Shown piece after piece: positions 34,453-42,642 of a DNA stretch of 64,000 nt. The position numbers and the translations under genes are program-made. Below the pieces are notes generated by a model. It searched no databases. It worked only from the letters and a program-made list of their open reading frames with translations, and was not told where the DNA came from. This stretch comes from Salinibacterium sp. dk2585 (lineage in GTDB: Bacteria > Actinomycetota > Actinomycetes > Actinomycetales > Microbacteriaceae), in contig NZ_CP042856.1 in the NCBI RefSeq assembly GCF_008001035.1, forward strand, positions 1,054,001-1,118,000, given 5' to 3'. The stretch's first letter is position 1, and each line of letters begins with the position of its first letter.

Positions 34453-35785
34453 GATTCTGCGTGGCGCTCGACTTTTCGAGTCGCCGGAGGCTGGTCCGCG
34501 CGACATCGTCATCGATGGCGGCGTCATCGTTGCCGTCACCCAGGCGGGTGCAGCCGAGGGCGGCGCGGTCATCACCGACCTCGACGGCCTGGAGATCATG
34601 CCGGGGGCGATCGACGCTCACGTGCATCCGATACACGATGAGACATTCGCGTCAGTGGCGCAGGCGGCCGTGCATGGTGGTGTGACGACAATAGCCAACC
34701 AGCTGTACCCGCAAAGCGATGAAACAGCCGCTGCCGCGATCGATCGCATGATCGCCGAGAGCGTCGGCGGTACGGCCGACTATGCAGCGCATGTTCGATG
34801 GGATCGCACACGCGGCCTCGAGGATCTGCTCGGCGCGGCGGAGGCAGGCGCGATCTCGATCAAGGTCTTTCTCGCGCACCCTGACAAGCAGATTCAAAGC
34901 AGTCTGGGCGACCTCGTGAAAGCCATGTCGTCGGCGGGAAAGGCCGGGCTCCTGACGCTCGTGCACGCCGAGTTGGGCGACGTCGTCGATGACTTGGGTG
35001 CCGTCGGCCTCGGCTCAATGGGGTCGATGCGCGAGGTGAATGCATGGCGATCGACGGCGATCGAAGCGTCGGCGGTGCGCGCCGTTGCCGTGGTCGCACA
35101 AGCGGTGGGTGCGCCCGTCTACATCGTGCACGCGTCGTGCGAGGAGGGCGTCCGTGAGGCCTCCGAGGCGAAACTGCGGGGGACCGAGGTGTATGTGGAA
35201 TCGTGCCCGCACTATCTGTTTCTTGATCTCGATGATGTGCCGCCGGGCGGGCAGGGTTTTGTCCTGCCCCCACTCCGCGAACGCGGCGATCGGGATGCTC
35301 TGCGCCGTGCCGCGGCGAGTGGACTCGTCGATACGCTCGGGAGCGACCATTGCGGTCATGGCCCGGCCGCGAAGCCGACGCACCAGATCGCTGGAGCGAA
35401 GGCGGGTCTCCCGGGTCTTGAGTCAATGCTGCCGCTCATCGTGGATGCCGTGATCGGCGACGACCCATGGTTATCACGGCAGCGAGCGGTGCAACTGCTG
35501 TCGTCGAATGCGGCGTCGGTCTTCGGTCTGGCAGGCAAGGGCTCGATCGACGTGGGTTTCGACGCCGACCTCGTCGCGATTGACCCAGCCGGCCAGCGGC
35601 GCCTCTCGGTGGCGGATTTCCATGACGCGGCCAACTACAGCCCCTACGAGGGCATGACGACGCGCGGCAGCATCGCGAGGGTGTGGCGGCGTGGTCAGCT
35701 CGTGGTGCGTGACGGCGAGGCGCATTCAACCGGTGGCGGGCGTTTCGTACGCGGCTCTGGGGCTCAGCGTCGGGGCGGTGCGTGA
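34445..35785 (+). CDS. Dihydropyrimidinase/hydantoinase-like amidohydrolase
   Basis: A 446-residue cyclic amidohydrolase. It has the HxH motif MPGAIDAHVHPIHDETF, the Lys that would be carboxylated in AISIKVFLAH, metal ligands in TLVHAELG and YIVHASCEEG, and the Asp in TLGSDHCGHG. The order is that of D-hydantoinases and dihydropyrimidinases, which open cyclic ureides. It overlaps the DapA-like gene by 8 bases. With the deaminase-like enzyme upstream, it suggests degradation of a cyclic amide or ureide. Confidence 0.83.
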   Translation: MIEILRGARLFESPEAGPRDIVIDGGVIVAVTQAGAAEGGAVITDLDGLEIMPGAIDAHVHPIHDETFASVAQAAVHGGVTTIANQLYPQSDETAAAAIDRMIAESVGGTADYAAHVRWDRTRGLEDLLGAAEAGAISIKVFLAHPDKQIQSSLGDLVKAMSSAGKAGLLTLVHAELGDVVDDLGAVGLGSMGSMREVNAWRSTAIEASAVRAVAVVAQAVGAPVYIVHASCEEGVREASEAKLRGTEVYVESCPHYLFLDLDDVPPGGQGFVLPPLRERGDRDALRRAAASGLVDTLGSDHCGHGPAAKPTHQIAGAKAGLPGLESMLPLIVDAVIGDDPWLSRQRAVQLLSSNAASVFGLAGKGSIDVGFDADLVAIDPAGQRRLSVADFHDAANYSPYEGMTTRGSIARVWRRGQLVVRDGEAHSTGGGRFVRGSGAQRRGGA

Positions 35786-35828
35786 TGGTGCTTGGTGTCA
35801 GTTCGCGGCGCGTGAAAGGGAGTGTCTG

Positions 35829-36587
35829 GTGGATCTAGGGCTGAAGGATCGGGTCTTCGTGACTACGGGGTCGACGAGTGGCCTGGGTGGCGCGTGTGCT
35901 GAGGCCCTGTTGGCGGAGGGTGCCCGTGTAGTGATCTCCTCGCGCGCTCAGGCGCGAGTGGATGCATCGGTGGCCTCTCTGGAGGAGCGCTTTCCCGGCC
36001 AGGTGCTCGGAGTGGCAGCCGACTTGGTAGATGGGGACGCTGCGGAGCGCGTCGTCGGCGGTGCGGTCGAGAAGTGGGGGCGGCTCGACGGTGCCATCAT
36101 CAGCGGTGGTGGCCCGCCGGTAGGCGGTGTCATGGTCGCGACAGACGAGCAATGGCTGAGTGCGTTTGAGAGCGTCTTCTTGGGCCCGTTGAGGGTGGCG
36201 AGGCGGGCAGCTTCCCTGATGTCTGAAGGTGGATGCATCGCGATGGTGCTGTCGGGCAGTGCATTGGCACCTATTCCAGATCTGGCGCTGTCGAATGGAC
36301 TTCGGCCTGGTGTGGCGATGACGATGAAGACGCTCTCAGATGAGCTAGCTGGGTCGCGCATTCGCACCGTGGGGCTTGTGCCGGGGCGCATTGCGACGTC
36401 GCGCACGCTCGAGTTGGACAGTGCGCACCCAGAAGTGTCGGAGCGTCGCAACAAGGCCATCCCGGCGGGCCGCTTGGGCACGCCGGAGGAGTTTGCACGG
36501 GTGGCGACGTTCATGGTGTCGCCCGCGGCGTCGTATGTGAATGGCACGTCGATCGTGATCGATGGCGGTGCGCGGCGGGCGCCGTGA
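35829..36587 (+). CDS. Atypical SDR-family protein, first of a pair
   Basis: A 252-residue SDR-fold protein. GTG at 35829 after GAAAGGGAGTGTCTG. Cofactor motif TTGSTSGLGGACAEALLAEG, SGGGPP in place of NNAG, and VNGTSIVIDGG at the end. After the Ser (VLSGSALAPIP) the YxxxK pair is replaced by ALSNGLRPG, so the classical Tyr and Lys are missing. The same SN-x-LR form occurs in the next gene. These belong to a divergent SDR subgroup whose chemistry is not the standard one. Last-but-one gene of the operon. Confidence 0.85.
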   Translation: MDLGLKDRVFVTTGSTSGLGGACAEALLAEGARVVISSRAQARVDASVASLEERFPGQVLGVAADLVDGDAAERVVGGAVEKWGRLDGAIISGGGPPVGGVMVATDEQWLSAFESVFLGPLRVARRAASLMSEGGCIAMVLSGSALAPIPDLALSNGLRPGVAMTMKTLSDELAGSRIRTVGLVPGRIATSRTLELDSAHPEVSERRNKAIPAGRLGTPEEFARVATFMVSPAASYVNGTSIVIDGGARRAP

Positions 36588-36628
36588 CGGTCGAGTAGCA
36601 GTTTCAGGTTTGAGACAAGGAGAGATCG

Positions 36629-37414
36629 ATGGATCTGGGTATAACGGGTAAAGGCGCGCTTGTGTTGGGCGCGGGAGGTGGCCTCGGTGGGGCGATCGCG
36701 AAAGCGTTGGCGCGTGAGGGTGTGCGTGTCGCGGTGGGAGATTTCGTCGAGGATGCTGCCAATGGCACTGTGGCGGCGATCAGGGAGGCCGGTGGTGAGG
36801 CCGTTCCGTTGATCTGGGATCTTGCTGATCTTGCCGCGATGGATGCTGCTCTCGATCGTCTGGAGAAGGACCACTGGCAGGTCGACATCGTGGTGCACAT
36901 CACGGGCGGGCCGCCGCCGAGTCCTGTGTCGGGCCAGTCGGATGACGTGTGGCGTGACCATTTCAACAGCATGGTGCTGCCGATCATTCACCTCACGGAT
37001 CGGGTACTGCCAGGGATGAAGGCGCGGGGCTGGGGGCGCATCATCACAAGCACGAGCTCAGGGGTAGTGACGCCGATTCCGAACCTCGGGCTGTCGAACG
37101 CGCTGCGGTCGGCGCTGCTCGGGTGGTCGAAGACGTTGGCCCGCGAAGTCGGCCCGTCCGGTGTCACTGCGAACCTGGTAGTTCCTGGTCGCGTGGCGAC
37201 GAAGCGCATCACCTTCCTTGATGAGGCGAAGGCTGAGCGTGAGGGTCGGGATGTGAACGACGTGACAGCAGAGAGCGTGTCGTCGATTCCGGTCGGTCGA
37301 TACGGCGACCCCGATGAGTATGCTGCGGCGGTTGCGTTCTTGGCGAGCGTGCAGGCGGGGTACATCACCGGTACGACGCTGCGTGTGGATGGGGGCCTCA
37401 TCCCGTCGATCTGA
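36629..37414 (+). CDS. Atypical SDR-family protein, second of a pair
   Basis: A 261-residue SDR-fold protein with AAGGAGAGATCG before its ATG. Cofactor motif VLGAGGGLGGAIAKALAREG, TGGPPPSPV in place of NNAG, TSTSSGVVTPIPNLGLSNAL replacing the usual Ser-Tyr-x3-Lys arrangement, and TLRVDGGLI at the end. It is about the size of FabG-type enzymes. Two such divergent SDRs in tandem may form a hetero-oligomer. It closes the catabolic operon, with a strong terminator after it. Confidence 0.85.
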   Translation: MDLGITGKGALVLGAGGGLGGAIAKALAREGVRVAVGDFVEDAANGTVAAIREAGGEAVPLIWDLADLAAMDAALDRLEKDHWQVDIVVHITGGPPPSPVSGQSDDVWRDHFNSMVLPIIHLTDRVLPGMKARGWGRIITSTSSGVVTPIPNLGLSNALRSALLGWSKTLAREVGPSGVTANLVVPGRVATKRITFLDEAKAEREGRDVNDVTAESVSSIPVGRYGDPDEYAAAVAFLASVQAGYITGTTLRVDGGLIPSI

Positions 37415-37446
37415 ATCTCGATAGAGGCGATCGCGGGAATCCATCA

Positions 37447-37492
37447 CCGATGTCGTTGGTGAATGCGCTCGCACAGGCACCAGCGACATCGG
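37447..37492. terminator. Terminator of the catabolic operon
   Basis: CCGATGTCGTTGGTG (37447-37461) pairs with CACCAGCGACATCGG (37478-37492) with one mismatch. It lies between the convergent SDR and macrodomain genes and can serve both. Confidence 0.8.
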
Positions 37493-37505
37493 GGCATCCG
37501 TCGGC

Positions 37506-38009
37506 TTAGGCCTCGCGAAGTAGTCCCTCGATGCGCCGGTACGTCGCCTCGTCGAACGCGACCACGCGGACATCCTCGACCGCCGTCTCGGCAGTCCGGA
37601 TCGTGTCGACAGCGGCGGCGACCGCGTCATCCTTCGGCCAGCCGTAGGCGCCCGCGCTGATCAGCGGGAACGCGATACTGCGCGCACCGAGCTCGTCCGC
37701 GACGGCCAGTGAGCGACGGTAGCAGGACTCGAGCAGACCGCGGTCGCGCTCTCCGGCAGCGTAGTTCGGGCCGACCGTGTGGATCACCCACCGCGCCGGA
37801 AGGTCGCCCGCGGTCGTCCACCCTGCATCGCCCGTCGCCAGCCCGCGAGGGAACCGGGCGATGCAGTCCTCCAGCACCGCCGGGCCGCCCGCGCGATGGA
37901 TCGCGCCGTCCACGCCGCCCCCACCGCGCATCCGATTGTTCGCGGCGTTGACGATCGCGTCGACGTCTTGTGTGGTGATGTCGCCGAGCACGGCGCTGAG
38001 TGCGGTCAT
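37506..38009 (-). CDS. Macrodomain protein (O-acetyl-ADP-ribose deacetylase type)
   Basis: A 167-residue macrodomain of the YmdB/MacroD type. AVLGDITTQDVDAIVNAANN, GGGGVDGAIHRAGG and FPLISAGAYGWP are the ADP-ribose-binding and catalytic loops. Such enzymes remove acetyl from O-acetyl-ADP-ribose or ADP-ribose from proteins. Single gene, start ATG at 38009. The front overlaps nothing functional; a DUF4440-like remnant begins on the other strand. Confidence 0.93.
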   Translation of the reverse strand: MTALSAVLGDITTQDVDAIVNAANNRMRGGGGVDGAIHRAGGPAVLEDCIARFPRGLATGDAGWTTAGDLPARWVIHTVGPNYAAGERDRGLLESCYRRSLAVADELGARSIAFPLISAGAYGWPKDDAVAAAVDTIRTAETAVEDVRVVAFDEATYRRIEGLLREA

Positions 38010-38044
38010 GCCAGCACTCTAAACTTCCTGGCACAGACGCCCGG

Positions 38045-38317
38045 CAATCGAAGGTTCTCGCCCACGGCCAGATCCTCGACCGACAGCGCGTCATCGACTC
38101 CCTCACGGATGCACCGCAGTGGCGCAGCTATGACATCGCGAACGAACGACTCATCACTTTGAGCCACGACCACGCGATTCTCGTCTACACCGGCCGGGCC
38201 TACCGAGACGCGGGGGAGCCCGCGTTCAGTGCGCTCATGTCCAGCGTCTACACCCGCCAAGGGGACGCCTGGCGACTCGCCCTCTACCAGCAGACGCCCG
38301 TCCCCGCCGAGGCGTAG
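38045..38317 (+). pseudogene. C-terminal part of a DUF4440/SnoaL-like protein
   Basis: About 90 residues: VLAHGQILDRQRVIDSLTDA, YDIANERLITLSHDHAILVY and SSVYTRQGDAWRLALYQQTP, the second and third strands of an NTF2-like domain. Full members have some 30-50 further residues in front; here the reading frame upstream runs into the macrodomain start with no plausible beginning. Probably a 5'-truncated gene. Confidence 0.6.
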
Positions 38318-38399
38318 AGCCGGGTACTTCGGCCCACACCGGCGCCTCATCGACCGTCACGACGAGTCTCGGGCCCGCTTCGCTCCGGCTTCCCGTCGG

Positions 38400-38798
38400 T
38401 CAGACGTTAATGTCGAAGCCGAGATCGATGTCCGAGGCTGGCAGCCCGGCCCTCGTTCCCCAGTTCTCTTGCGAGATCTCGTGCAGGATCACCGTCACGT
38501 GGTCTCGCGGGATGCCGACCGCTTCGTGAAGCCGGTTGGAGAGCTCTGCGAACAGATGGCGTTTCGCATCGATGCTGCGACCGGCGAAGCAATCGATCGT
38601 CACGAGCGTGTATCGGTCTGGTTCTGCGAGCCCGTCGGGGGTTGTGAAGCGAGTCGGTGGGTGCTCGATCAACCGTGCACCGCGATCCTCCTGCGGTATC
38701 CGAAACGCGACGACCAGCGCCTCGTGCACGGCGTCCAGGATTGCTGCAGCCGCGTCGTCCGTGTACTGACGCCGTACCTCAACCAGTGCCTTGGGCAT
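38400..38798 (-). CDS. Tautomerase-family protein
   Basis: A 132-residue tautomerase-like protein (PF14552 type). The ATG at 38798, with AAAAGGATCGAT upstream, places Pro directly after the initiator Met (MPKALVEVRRQY), and N-terminal Pro is the catalytic base of this superfamily. An in-frame start 5 codons earlier would bury it. IDCFAGRSIDAKRHLFAELS and VTVILHEISQENWG complete the pattern. Substrate unknown. Confidence 0.88.
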   Translation of the reverse strand: MPKALVEVRRQYTDDAAAAILDAVHEALVVAFRIPQEDRGARLIEHPPTRFTTPDGLAEPDRYTLVTIDCFAGRSIDAKRHLFAELSNRLHEAVGIPRDHVTVILHEISQENWGTRAGLPASDIDLGFDINV

Positions 38799-38917
38799 AT
38801 CGATCCTTTTCACGCGAAGTGCACGTCATCGAGGACCAGGGCGTGTCTTCGAGGCACCCACCGGGATGAGGGCGGTGGGCAATGTGCGGGAGTCACGTCT
38901 GACTCTAGGGTGATCTC

Positions 38918-39535
38918 GTGAAGATCATCGTATTTGGGGCAAGCGGCGGGGTAGGGCAGCGCGTCGTCGAGCGTGCAGCCGCGGCTGGCCATGAGGTCAC
39001 CGCGTTCGTTCGGAACCCGGAGAAGCTCGGCCCCCACGAGGGCGTGACTGTGGTGCAGGGCGATGCCTTCGATGCTGAGGCAGTCGCCTCCGCTATCGAA
39101 GGGCACGACGCGGTCGTCTCCTGCCTCTCATCGTCGACCGCATTGAAGAAGTCTGATGAGCTCGCCCGCATGACCCGCAACATTGTCGAGGGAATGCAGC
39201 GCGGTGGCGTCAATCGCATTGTGTACTGTGCGTCTGCGGGCGTCGATGGTGAACTCCCCGGTGCGATCGGCAAGACAGTGATGTGGATGCTGCGCTACCC
39301 GCTTGCCGACCATGCCGCCGCTCTCGGCCTGATCGCGGCGGCCGGGCTCGATGCGACGATTGCGCGCCCCATGTCGCTCACGAATGATCCATACGCCGAC
39401 TACGTGGAGACGATGGACGGCGCGCCCGAGGGTTCGAAGCCGATCCCGCGGGCCTCGGTCGCCGACTTCATGGTGAAAGCACTCGAAGAGCCGCAGGCGT
39501 ACAGCGGCACATCGGTCGGCTTGGGGCTCCCGTAG
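38918..39535 (+). CDS. NAD(P)H-binding atypical SDR (NmrA/YwnB-like)
   Basis: A 205-residue Rossmann protein: IIVFGASGGVGQRVVERAAA, AFVRNPEKL, VVQGDAFDAEAVASAIEGHD and RIVYCASAGV. This is the NAD(P)-binding PF13460 group, often flavin or quinone reductase-like or regulatory. A hairpin terminator follows 5 bases after the stop. Confidence 0.85.
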   Translation: MKIIVFGASGGVGQRVVERAAAAGHEVTAFVRNPEKLGPHEGVTVVQGDAFDAEAVASAIEGHDAVVSCLSSSTALKKSDELARMTRNIVEGMQRGGVNRIVYCASAGVDGELPGAIGKTVMWMLRYPLADHAAALGLIAAAGLDATIARPMSLTNDPYADYVETMDGAPEGSKPIPRASVADFMVKALEEPQAYSGTSVGLGLP

Positions 39536-39540
39536 TAGCC

Positions 39541-39556
39541 CCCGAGAAGCCTCGGG
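39541..39556 (+). terminator. Short hairpin after the NAD(P)H-binding gene
   Basis: CCCGAG and CTCGGG pair around AAGC. It is short and lacks a T-run. Confidence 0.45.
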
Positions 39557-39567
39557 AATCGAGCAGT

Positions 39568-39581
39568 GTGACTTAGGACCC
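39568..39581 (+). promoter_or_regulatory. DosR-box-like site before the SHOCT membrane gene
   Basis: GTGACTTAGGACCC matches 11 of 14 positions of the DosR core GGGACTWWAGTCCC. It ends 79 bases before the ATG at 39661. Confidence 0.45.
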
Positions 39582-39660
39582 AAGCACACGACTCGGCCTC
39601 TGTCACTCTGCTAGAAACGATGCGTTCCGAGCATCGCTCTCTATCAGGAGGAATAGCGAT

Positions 39661-40056
39661 ATGAACGGTTTTTACGGCTTCTGGGACGTCATCGGCACCG
39701 TGTTCTGGGTCTTTGCGTTCGTCGTCTATCTGATCGCGGTGTTCGCCGTCATCGGCGACCTGTTCCGTGACGAATCCCTGAACGGATGGTGGAAGGCGCT
39801 GTGGGTGCTGGCGCTGGTGTTCCTCCCGTTCATTACCGTGCTCGTGTATCTCGTCGCCAGAGGATCCGGGATGCGCAAGCGCGCTGAACAGGCGGCCAAT
39901 GACGCGCAGAAGGCGACCGCGGACTATGTGCGCAGTTTGGGCGTGGCGCACTCGCCGGCCGATGAGATCGCCAAGAGCAAGGCGCTCTTGGATGAGGGGA
40001 CCATCACTGCGGAGGAGTACGAGAAGCTCCGCGCGCGCGCCCTTCAGTGGACGTGA
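39661..40056 (+). CDS. PLDc_N-type membrane protein with SHOCT motif
   Basis: A 131-residue protein. Two helices (VFWVFAFVVYLIAVFAVIGD and ALWVLALVFLPFITVLVYLV) form the phospholipase-D N-terminal-like membrane unit, and the C-terminal SHOCT motif is IAKSKALLDEGTITAEEYEK. ATG preceded by CAGGAGGAATAGCGAT. Such small proteins are often stress-induced; here a DosR-like box lies upstream. Its end overlaps the convergent gene by 53 bases. Confidence 0.82.
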   Translation: MNGFYGFWDVIGTVFWVFAFVVYLIAVFAVIGDLFRDESLNGWWKALWVLALVFLPFITVLVYLVARGSGMRKRAEQAANDAQKATADYVRSLGVAHSPADEIAKSKALLDEGTITAEEYEKLRARALQWT

Positions 40057-40576
40057 GACGGTTAAGGTCGACCGCCGGGCGTGCATACAGGTCTACGAAC
40101 TCGGTCAGGCGCGCCCACGCGGTGTCTCCCTCTCCCAGTGCGGAGAATGACCCGTCGACCTCGTAGATCCCGCGAGGCGTCGCGCATACGAGAACCCCAA
40201 GGTCTTCCGGTGTCGACGCGCGGTGATCCTCGTCGAGGAGCAGGCTCTCAGGCGGGTTCCACCCGCGAATCGCAACGAGGTACTCGTAGGTGAGGTGATC
40301 CGGTGGGTCGATCGAGAGGAATCTCACGGTGTTCCCCGTAGCGAGTGCAGAAGACGCATGCAGCGCAGTGTCCTCGGGAGAACACGCGGGGGAGGAGATG
40401 AGGATGATTCGCCCAATTCGACGGCGCTGGCGCACGATCCGTCGTTCCAGCGGAACCGCGCCGAGGGCCTGCCGCGCGCGGGCGATCCATACGATTTGAG
40501 CGTACGTCTCGGCTAGCTGGGCGGTCGCGCTCCTTTGGTGGGCATCGACTGTGCTGCCAGCCGTGTGTGTGTGCAT
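40004..40576 (-). CDS. Unknown 190-residue protein coupled to a small peptide gene
   Basis: No family is recognised. The sequence looks like a folded soluble protein: IGRIILISSPACSPEDTALH, FLSIDPPDHLTYEYLVAIRG and LGVLVCATPRGIYEVDGSF alternate strands and helices, with a basic patch (RRIVRQRRRIGR) near residue 50. Its ATG stands 2 bases after the stop of the small ORF 40579-40719, and its SD (GGAGAGG) lies inside that ORF, so the two form a coupled operon. DosR-like boxes precede the pair. The last 53 bases overlap the SHOCT gene on the other strand. Confidence 0.6.
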   Translation of the reverse strand: MHTHTAGSTVDAHQRSATAQLAETYAQIVWIARARQALGAVPLERRIVRQRRRIGRIILISSPACSPEDTALHASSALATGNTVRFLSIDPPDHLTYEYLVAIRGWNPPESLLLDEDHRASTPEDLGVLVCATPRGIYEVDGSFSALGEGDTAWARLTEFVDLYARPAVDLNRLTSTEGRARGASRTPPQ

Positions 40577-40578
40577 GC

Positions 40579-40719
40579 CTACCGCAGCCTCTCCTTGGCC
40601 GGGCTCACGGGAACGGCCACGTACTCGGTGAAGTCGATGGAGTACGTCGGCGGCAGTGCGATTGCCGCCGGGTCAATAACAGTGGCCCAAGCAGATGGCC
40701 ACGCAGACGTCGTTTCCAT
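40579..40719 (-). CDS. 46-residue small ORF with LPPTxSID motif
   Basis: ATG at 40719 preceded by CCAAGGAGGCCGTC, stop TAG at 40579-40581. The peptide starts METTSAWPSAWATVID and contains IALPPTYSIDFTEYVAVPV. The ten-residue block aligns with ITLPPTVSID of the ORF at 24253 with synonymous codon changes. No Cys, no signal peptide. It is followed after 2 bases by the unknown 190-residue protein and preceded by two DosR-like palindromes. Possible roles: precursor or signalling peptide, or small effector of the hypoxia response. None is shown by the sequence. Confidence 0.7.
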   Translation of the reverse strand: METTSAWPSAWATVIDPAAIALPPTYSIDFTEYVAVPVSPAKERLR

Positions 40720-40773
40720 GACGGCCTCCTTGGTTCTGAAAGCCCATACTCACCCTCAACGCGCTCCGCGATC

Positions 40774-40857
40774 GGGCCAAACGTCCCACCGCCGAGGCCT
40801 CCCCACAGGCCATTTTCGGCTGCGAAGGGGGCCGTCATGCCGGGGGACCTTGGTCCC
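40774..40857 (-). promoter_or_regulatory. Two DosR/DevR-like boxes before the small peptide gene
   Basis: GGGACCTTGGTCCC (40844-40857) is a perfect 14-bp palindrome with 12 of 14 matches to GGGACTWWAGTCCC. GGGCCAAACGTCCC (40774-40787) has 11 of 14. Their centres are 70 bp apart. They lie 55 and 125 bases from the peptide start and 192 or more from the kinase start, so they most likely serve the peptide operon. Confidence 0.65.
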
Positions 40858-41049
40858 ATCTCCCTCAGCGATCTCGGCATTAGATGATCGCGCTCGTAGC
40901 GGAATCAGGGGTTGGCGAAGGGGGTGGGCAAAACGGATGTTGCGCTGTTTACTTTGTCCATGTGAACAAGCCTCGACGCAAGCAGCCGGGTGCAACCGGT
41001 CAACGGTTGTCGGATGCGTAGTCGATGAACCCGAAGAGGAGAATCGATT

Positions 41050-42642
41050 ATGAATGGTCGCGAGGGGGATAGCACATACTCCTACGGCACCGGCCGCGAG
41101 GCTGAGCGAACGGTCAGGCAGGTCGCCGAGCAGCCAAGCCCCATGTCGCGCGCAGATCCTCGGGTGAATCCCTTGTTTCTCGCCCTGGAGAGAATGAGCG
41201 CAGCCATCGAGACCAGGGCCGTTCTGCAGCGATTCGTCGATGTCGCGGTCGACATGGTCGGGGCAGAGCGCGCGGTGCTGGAAATCGATGACCGAGGTGG
41301 AAGACGTTCCGAGCTCATCATGGCGACCCGCGACGGTGATGTCGACCGAGAACCGTGGACGCATGGCAACGCCGCAGAGAACGACGAACGCTGGCATTCC
41401 TTGCCGGTTCGCCTCGGGAACGGCCCTTTCGGCACCCTCCACCTGCGCAGCGGGGACCAGAGACGCCTGGAGCGTGAGGACATCGAGCTCGCAGCGGGAC
41501 TCGCAAACCTCGCAGGCAACTTGATTCGAAGCGCCATCCTCTATCAGGAGATCGAAGTGCGGGAGCAATGGGGCAACGCGTCTTCTCGTGTCAGCACCGC
41601 GCTGCTGGCGGTCGACCCGCATGAGAGCTTGCGGACGATCGCGGCCGAACTCGCGGCCGAGCGCAAGGGGGAGAGAATCGCCGTGCTGCAGCCTGGCCCC
41701 GCATCCGGATCGATTCGAGTCGTGGCGGTCGAAGGGCCCGACCGTGAACGATGCGTCGGCAGGACCTACTCGGCCGGCGAGACGCTGGGAGCCAGTGTGC
41801 TGGGAGATGGCATGCCCCGCGCCACCGGTGCCCGAACCAGTCACGGCCCGGAGACGCTCTCCCTCGAGACCGATGGCATGAGGGGTCCCGTGCTGTTCTT
41901 CGCCATCACGCGTCAGAAGCGGGTCTGCGCGGTGCTGGCGGCGGCCAGGCAGCCTGGTTCCCCCGAGATCAGCGACACAGAAGTGCACGCTGCCGCTGAT
42001 TTTGCCGAGCGCATGTCCTTGGTCTTGGATCTCGCCGTAGCTCGTGAGGCGCATGAACGATCAACCGATCGCGCTCGCATAGCGAGGGACCTGCATGACC
42101 ACGTCATACAGATCCTCTTCAGTGTGGGCCTGGACCTGAAGAATGTCCTGAGCCGAAACTCCAACGTGCTCGAGGAGGCCCTCAGCGCGAGCCTGATCGA
42201 TCGTATCGATGACGCCATCCGGCGGATAAGAACGACCATCTTCTCCATCAACCCCGCCCCGCCTGAGTCGGCCCGACAGGCGCTGATGGACCTGGCGGAG
42301 GAAGCCTCGCGCCTGCTACCCCAGCCGGTGAACATGAACCTCTCGGGCCCGATCGACACGATGGTGACTGGCTCCTTGCTCAATGACGTCACCGCGGTCG
42401 CCCGTGAGATGCTCGCCAATGTGGTGAGGCACTCAGGCGCCGATCGGGTAGAGATGGATGTTGCAGTGCTCGATGGCTCCTTCGTGCTGACCGTTGAGGA
42501 CGACGGGGTAGGCATGTCGGCGACGCCGCCAAACGGTGGGCTGGCCAACATGCGTAAACGGGCGCTGGCGCGCGGGGGCTCATTTGAAGTCTCGAAGAAG
42601 CCACGCCGGACATCTGCGACCTGGGTCGTGCCCCTGCCATGA
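41050..42642 (+). CDS. DevS/DosT-like GAF sensor histidine kinase
   Basis: A 530-residue cytoplasmic kinase. Two GAF-type regions occupy about residues 45-165 and 180-320, then the HisKA_3 dimerisation segment RARIARDLHDHVIQILFSVG with the phosphorylated His, and the HATPase_c part with EMLANVVRHSGAD (N box), VEDDGVGM (G1) and GLANMRKRALARGG (G2). The layout equals that of mycobacterial DevS/DosT, which sense oxygen, NO and CO through haem or redox in GAF1; whether haem is bound here cannot be told. ATG has GAGGAGAATCGATT upstream. Coupled (ATGA) to the response regulator. Confidence 0.9.
   Translation: MNGREGDSTYSYGTGREAERTVRQVAEQPSPMSRADPRVNPLFLALERMSAAIETRAVLQRFVDVAVDMVGAERAVLEIDDRGGRRSELIMATRDGDVDREPWTHGNAAENDERWHSLPVRLGNGPFGTLHLRSGDQRRLEREDIELAAGLANLAGNLIRSAILYQEIEVREQWGNASSRVSTALLAVDPHESLRTIAAELAAERKGERIAVLQPGPASGSIRVVAVEGPDRERCVGRTYSAGETLGASVLGDGMPRATGARTSHGPETLSLETDGMRGPVLFFAITRQKRVCAVLAAARQPGSPEISDTEVHAAADFAERMSLVLDLAVAREAHERSTDRARIARDLHDHVIQILFSVGLDLKNVLSRNSNVLEEALSASLIDRIDDAIRRIRTTIFSINPAPPESARQALMDLAEEASRLLPQPVNMNLSGPIDTMVTGSLLNDVTAVAREMLANVVRHSGADRVEMDVAVLDGSFVLTVEDDGVGMSATPPNGGLANMRKRALARGGSFEVSKKPRRTSATWVVPLP

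Noticed and set aside
40605-40880. 91-residue minus-strand frame overlapping the small LPPT peptide gene
   Set aside because: Its start lacks a good SD and the DosR-like palindromes fall inside it, while the overlapping peptide frame has a perfect SD and a conserved motif.
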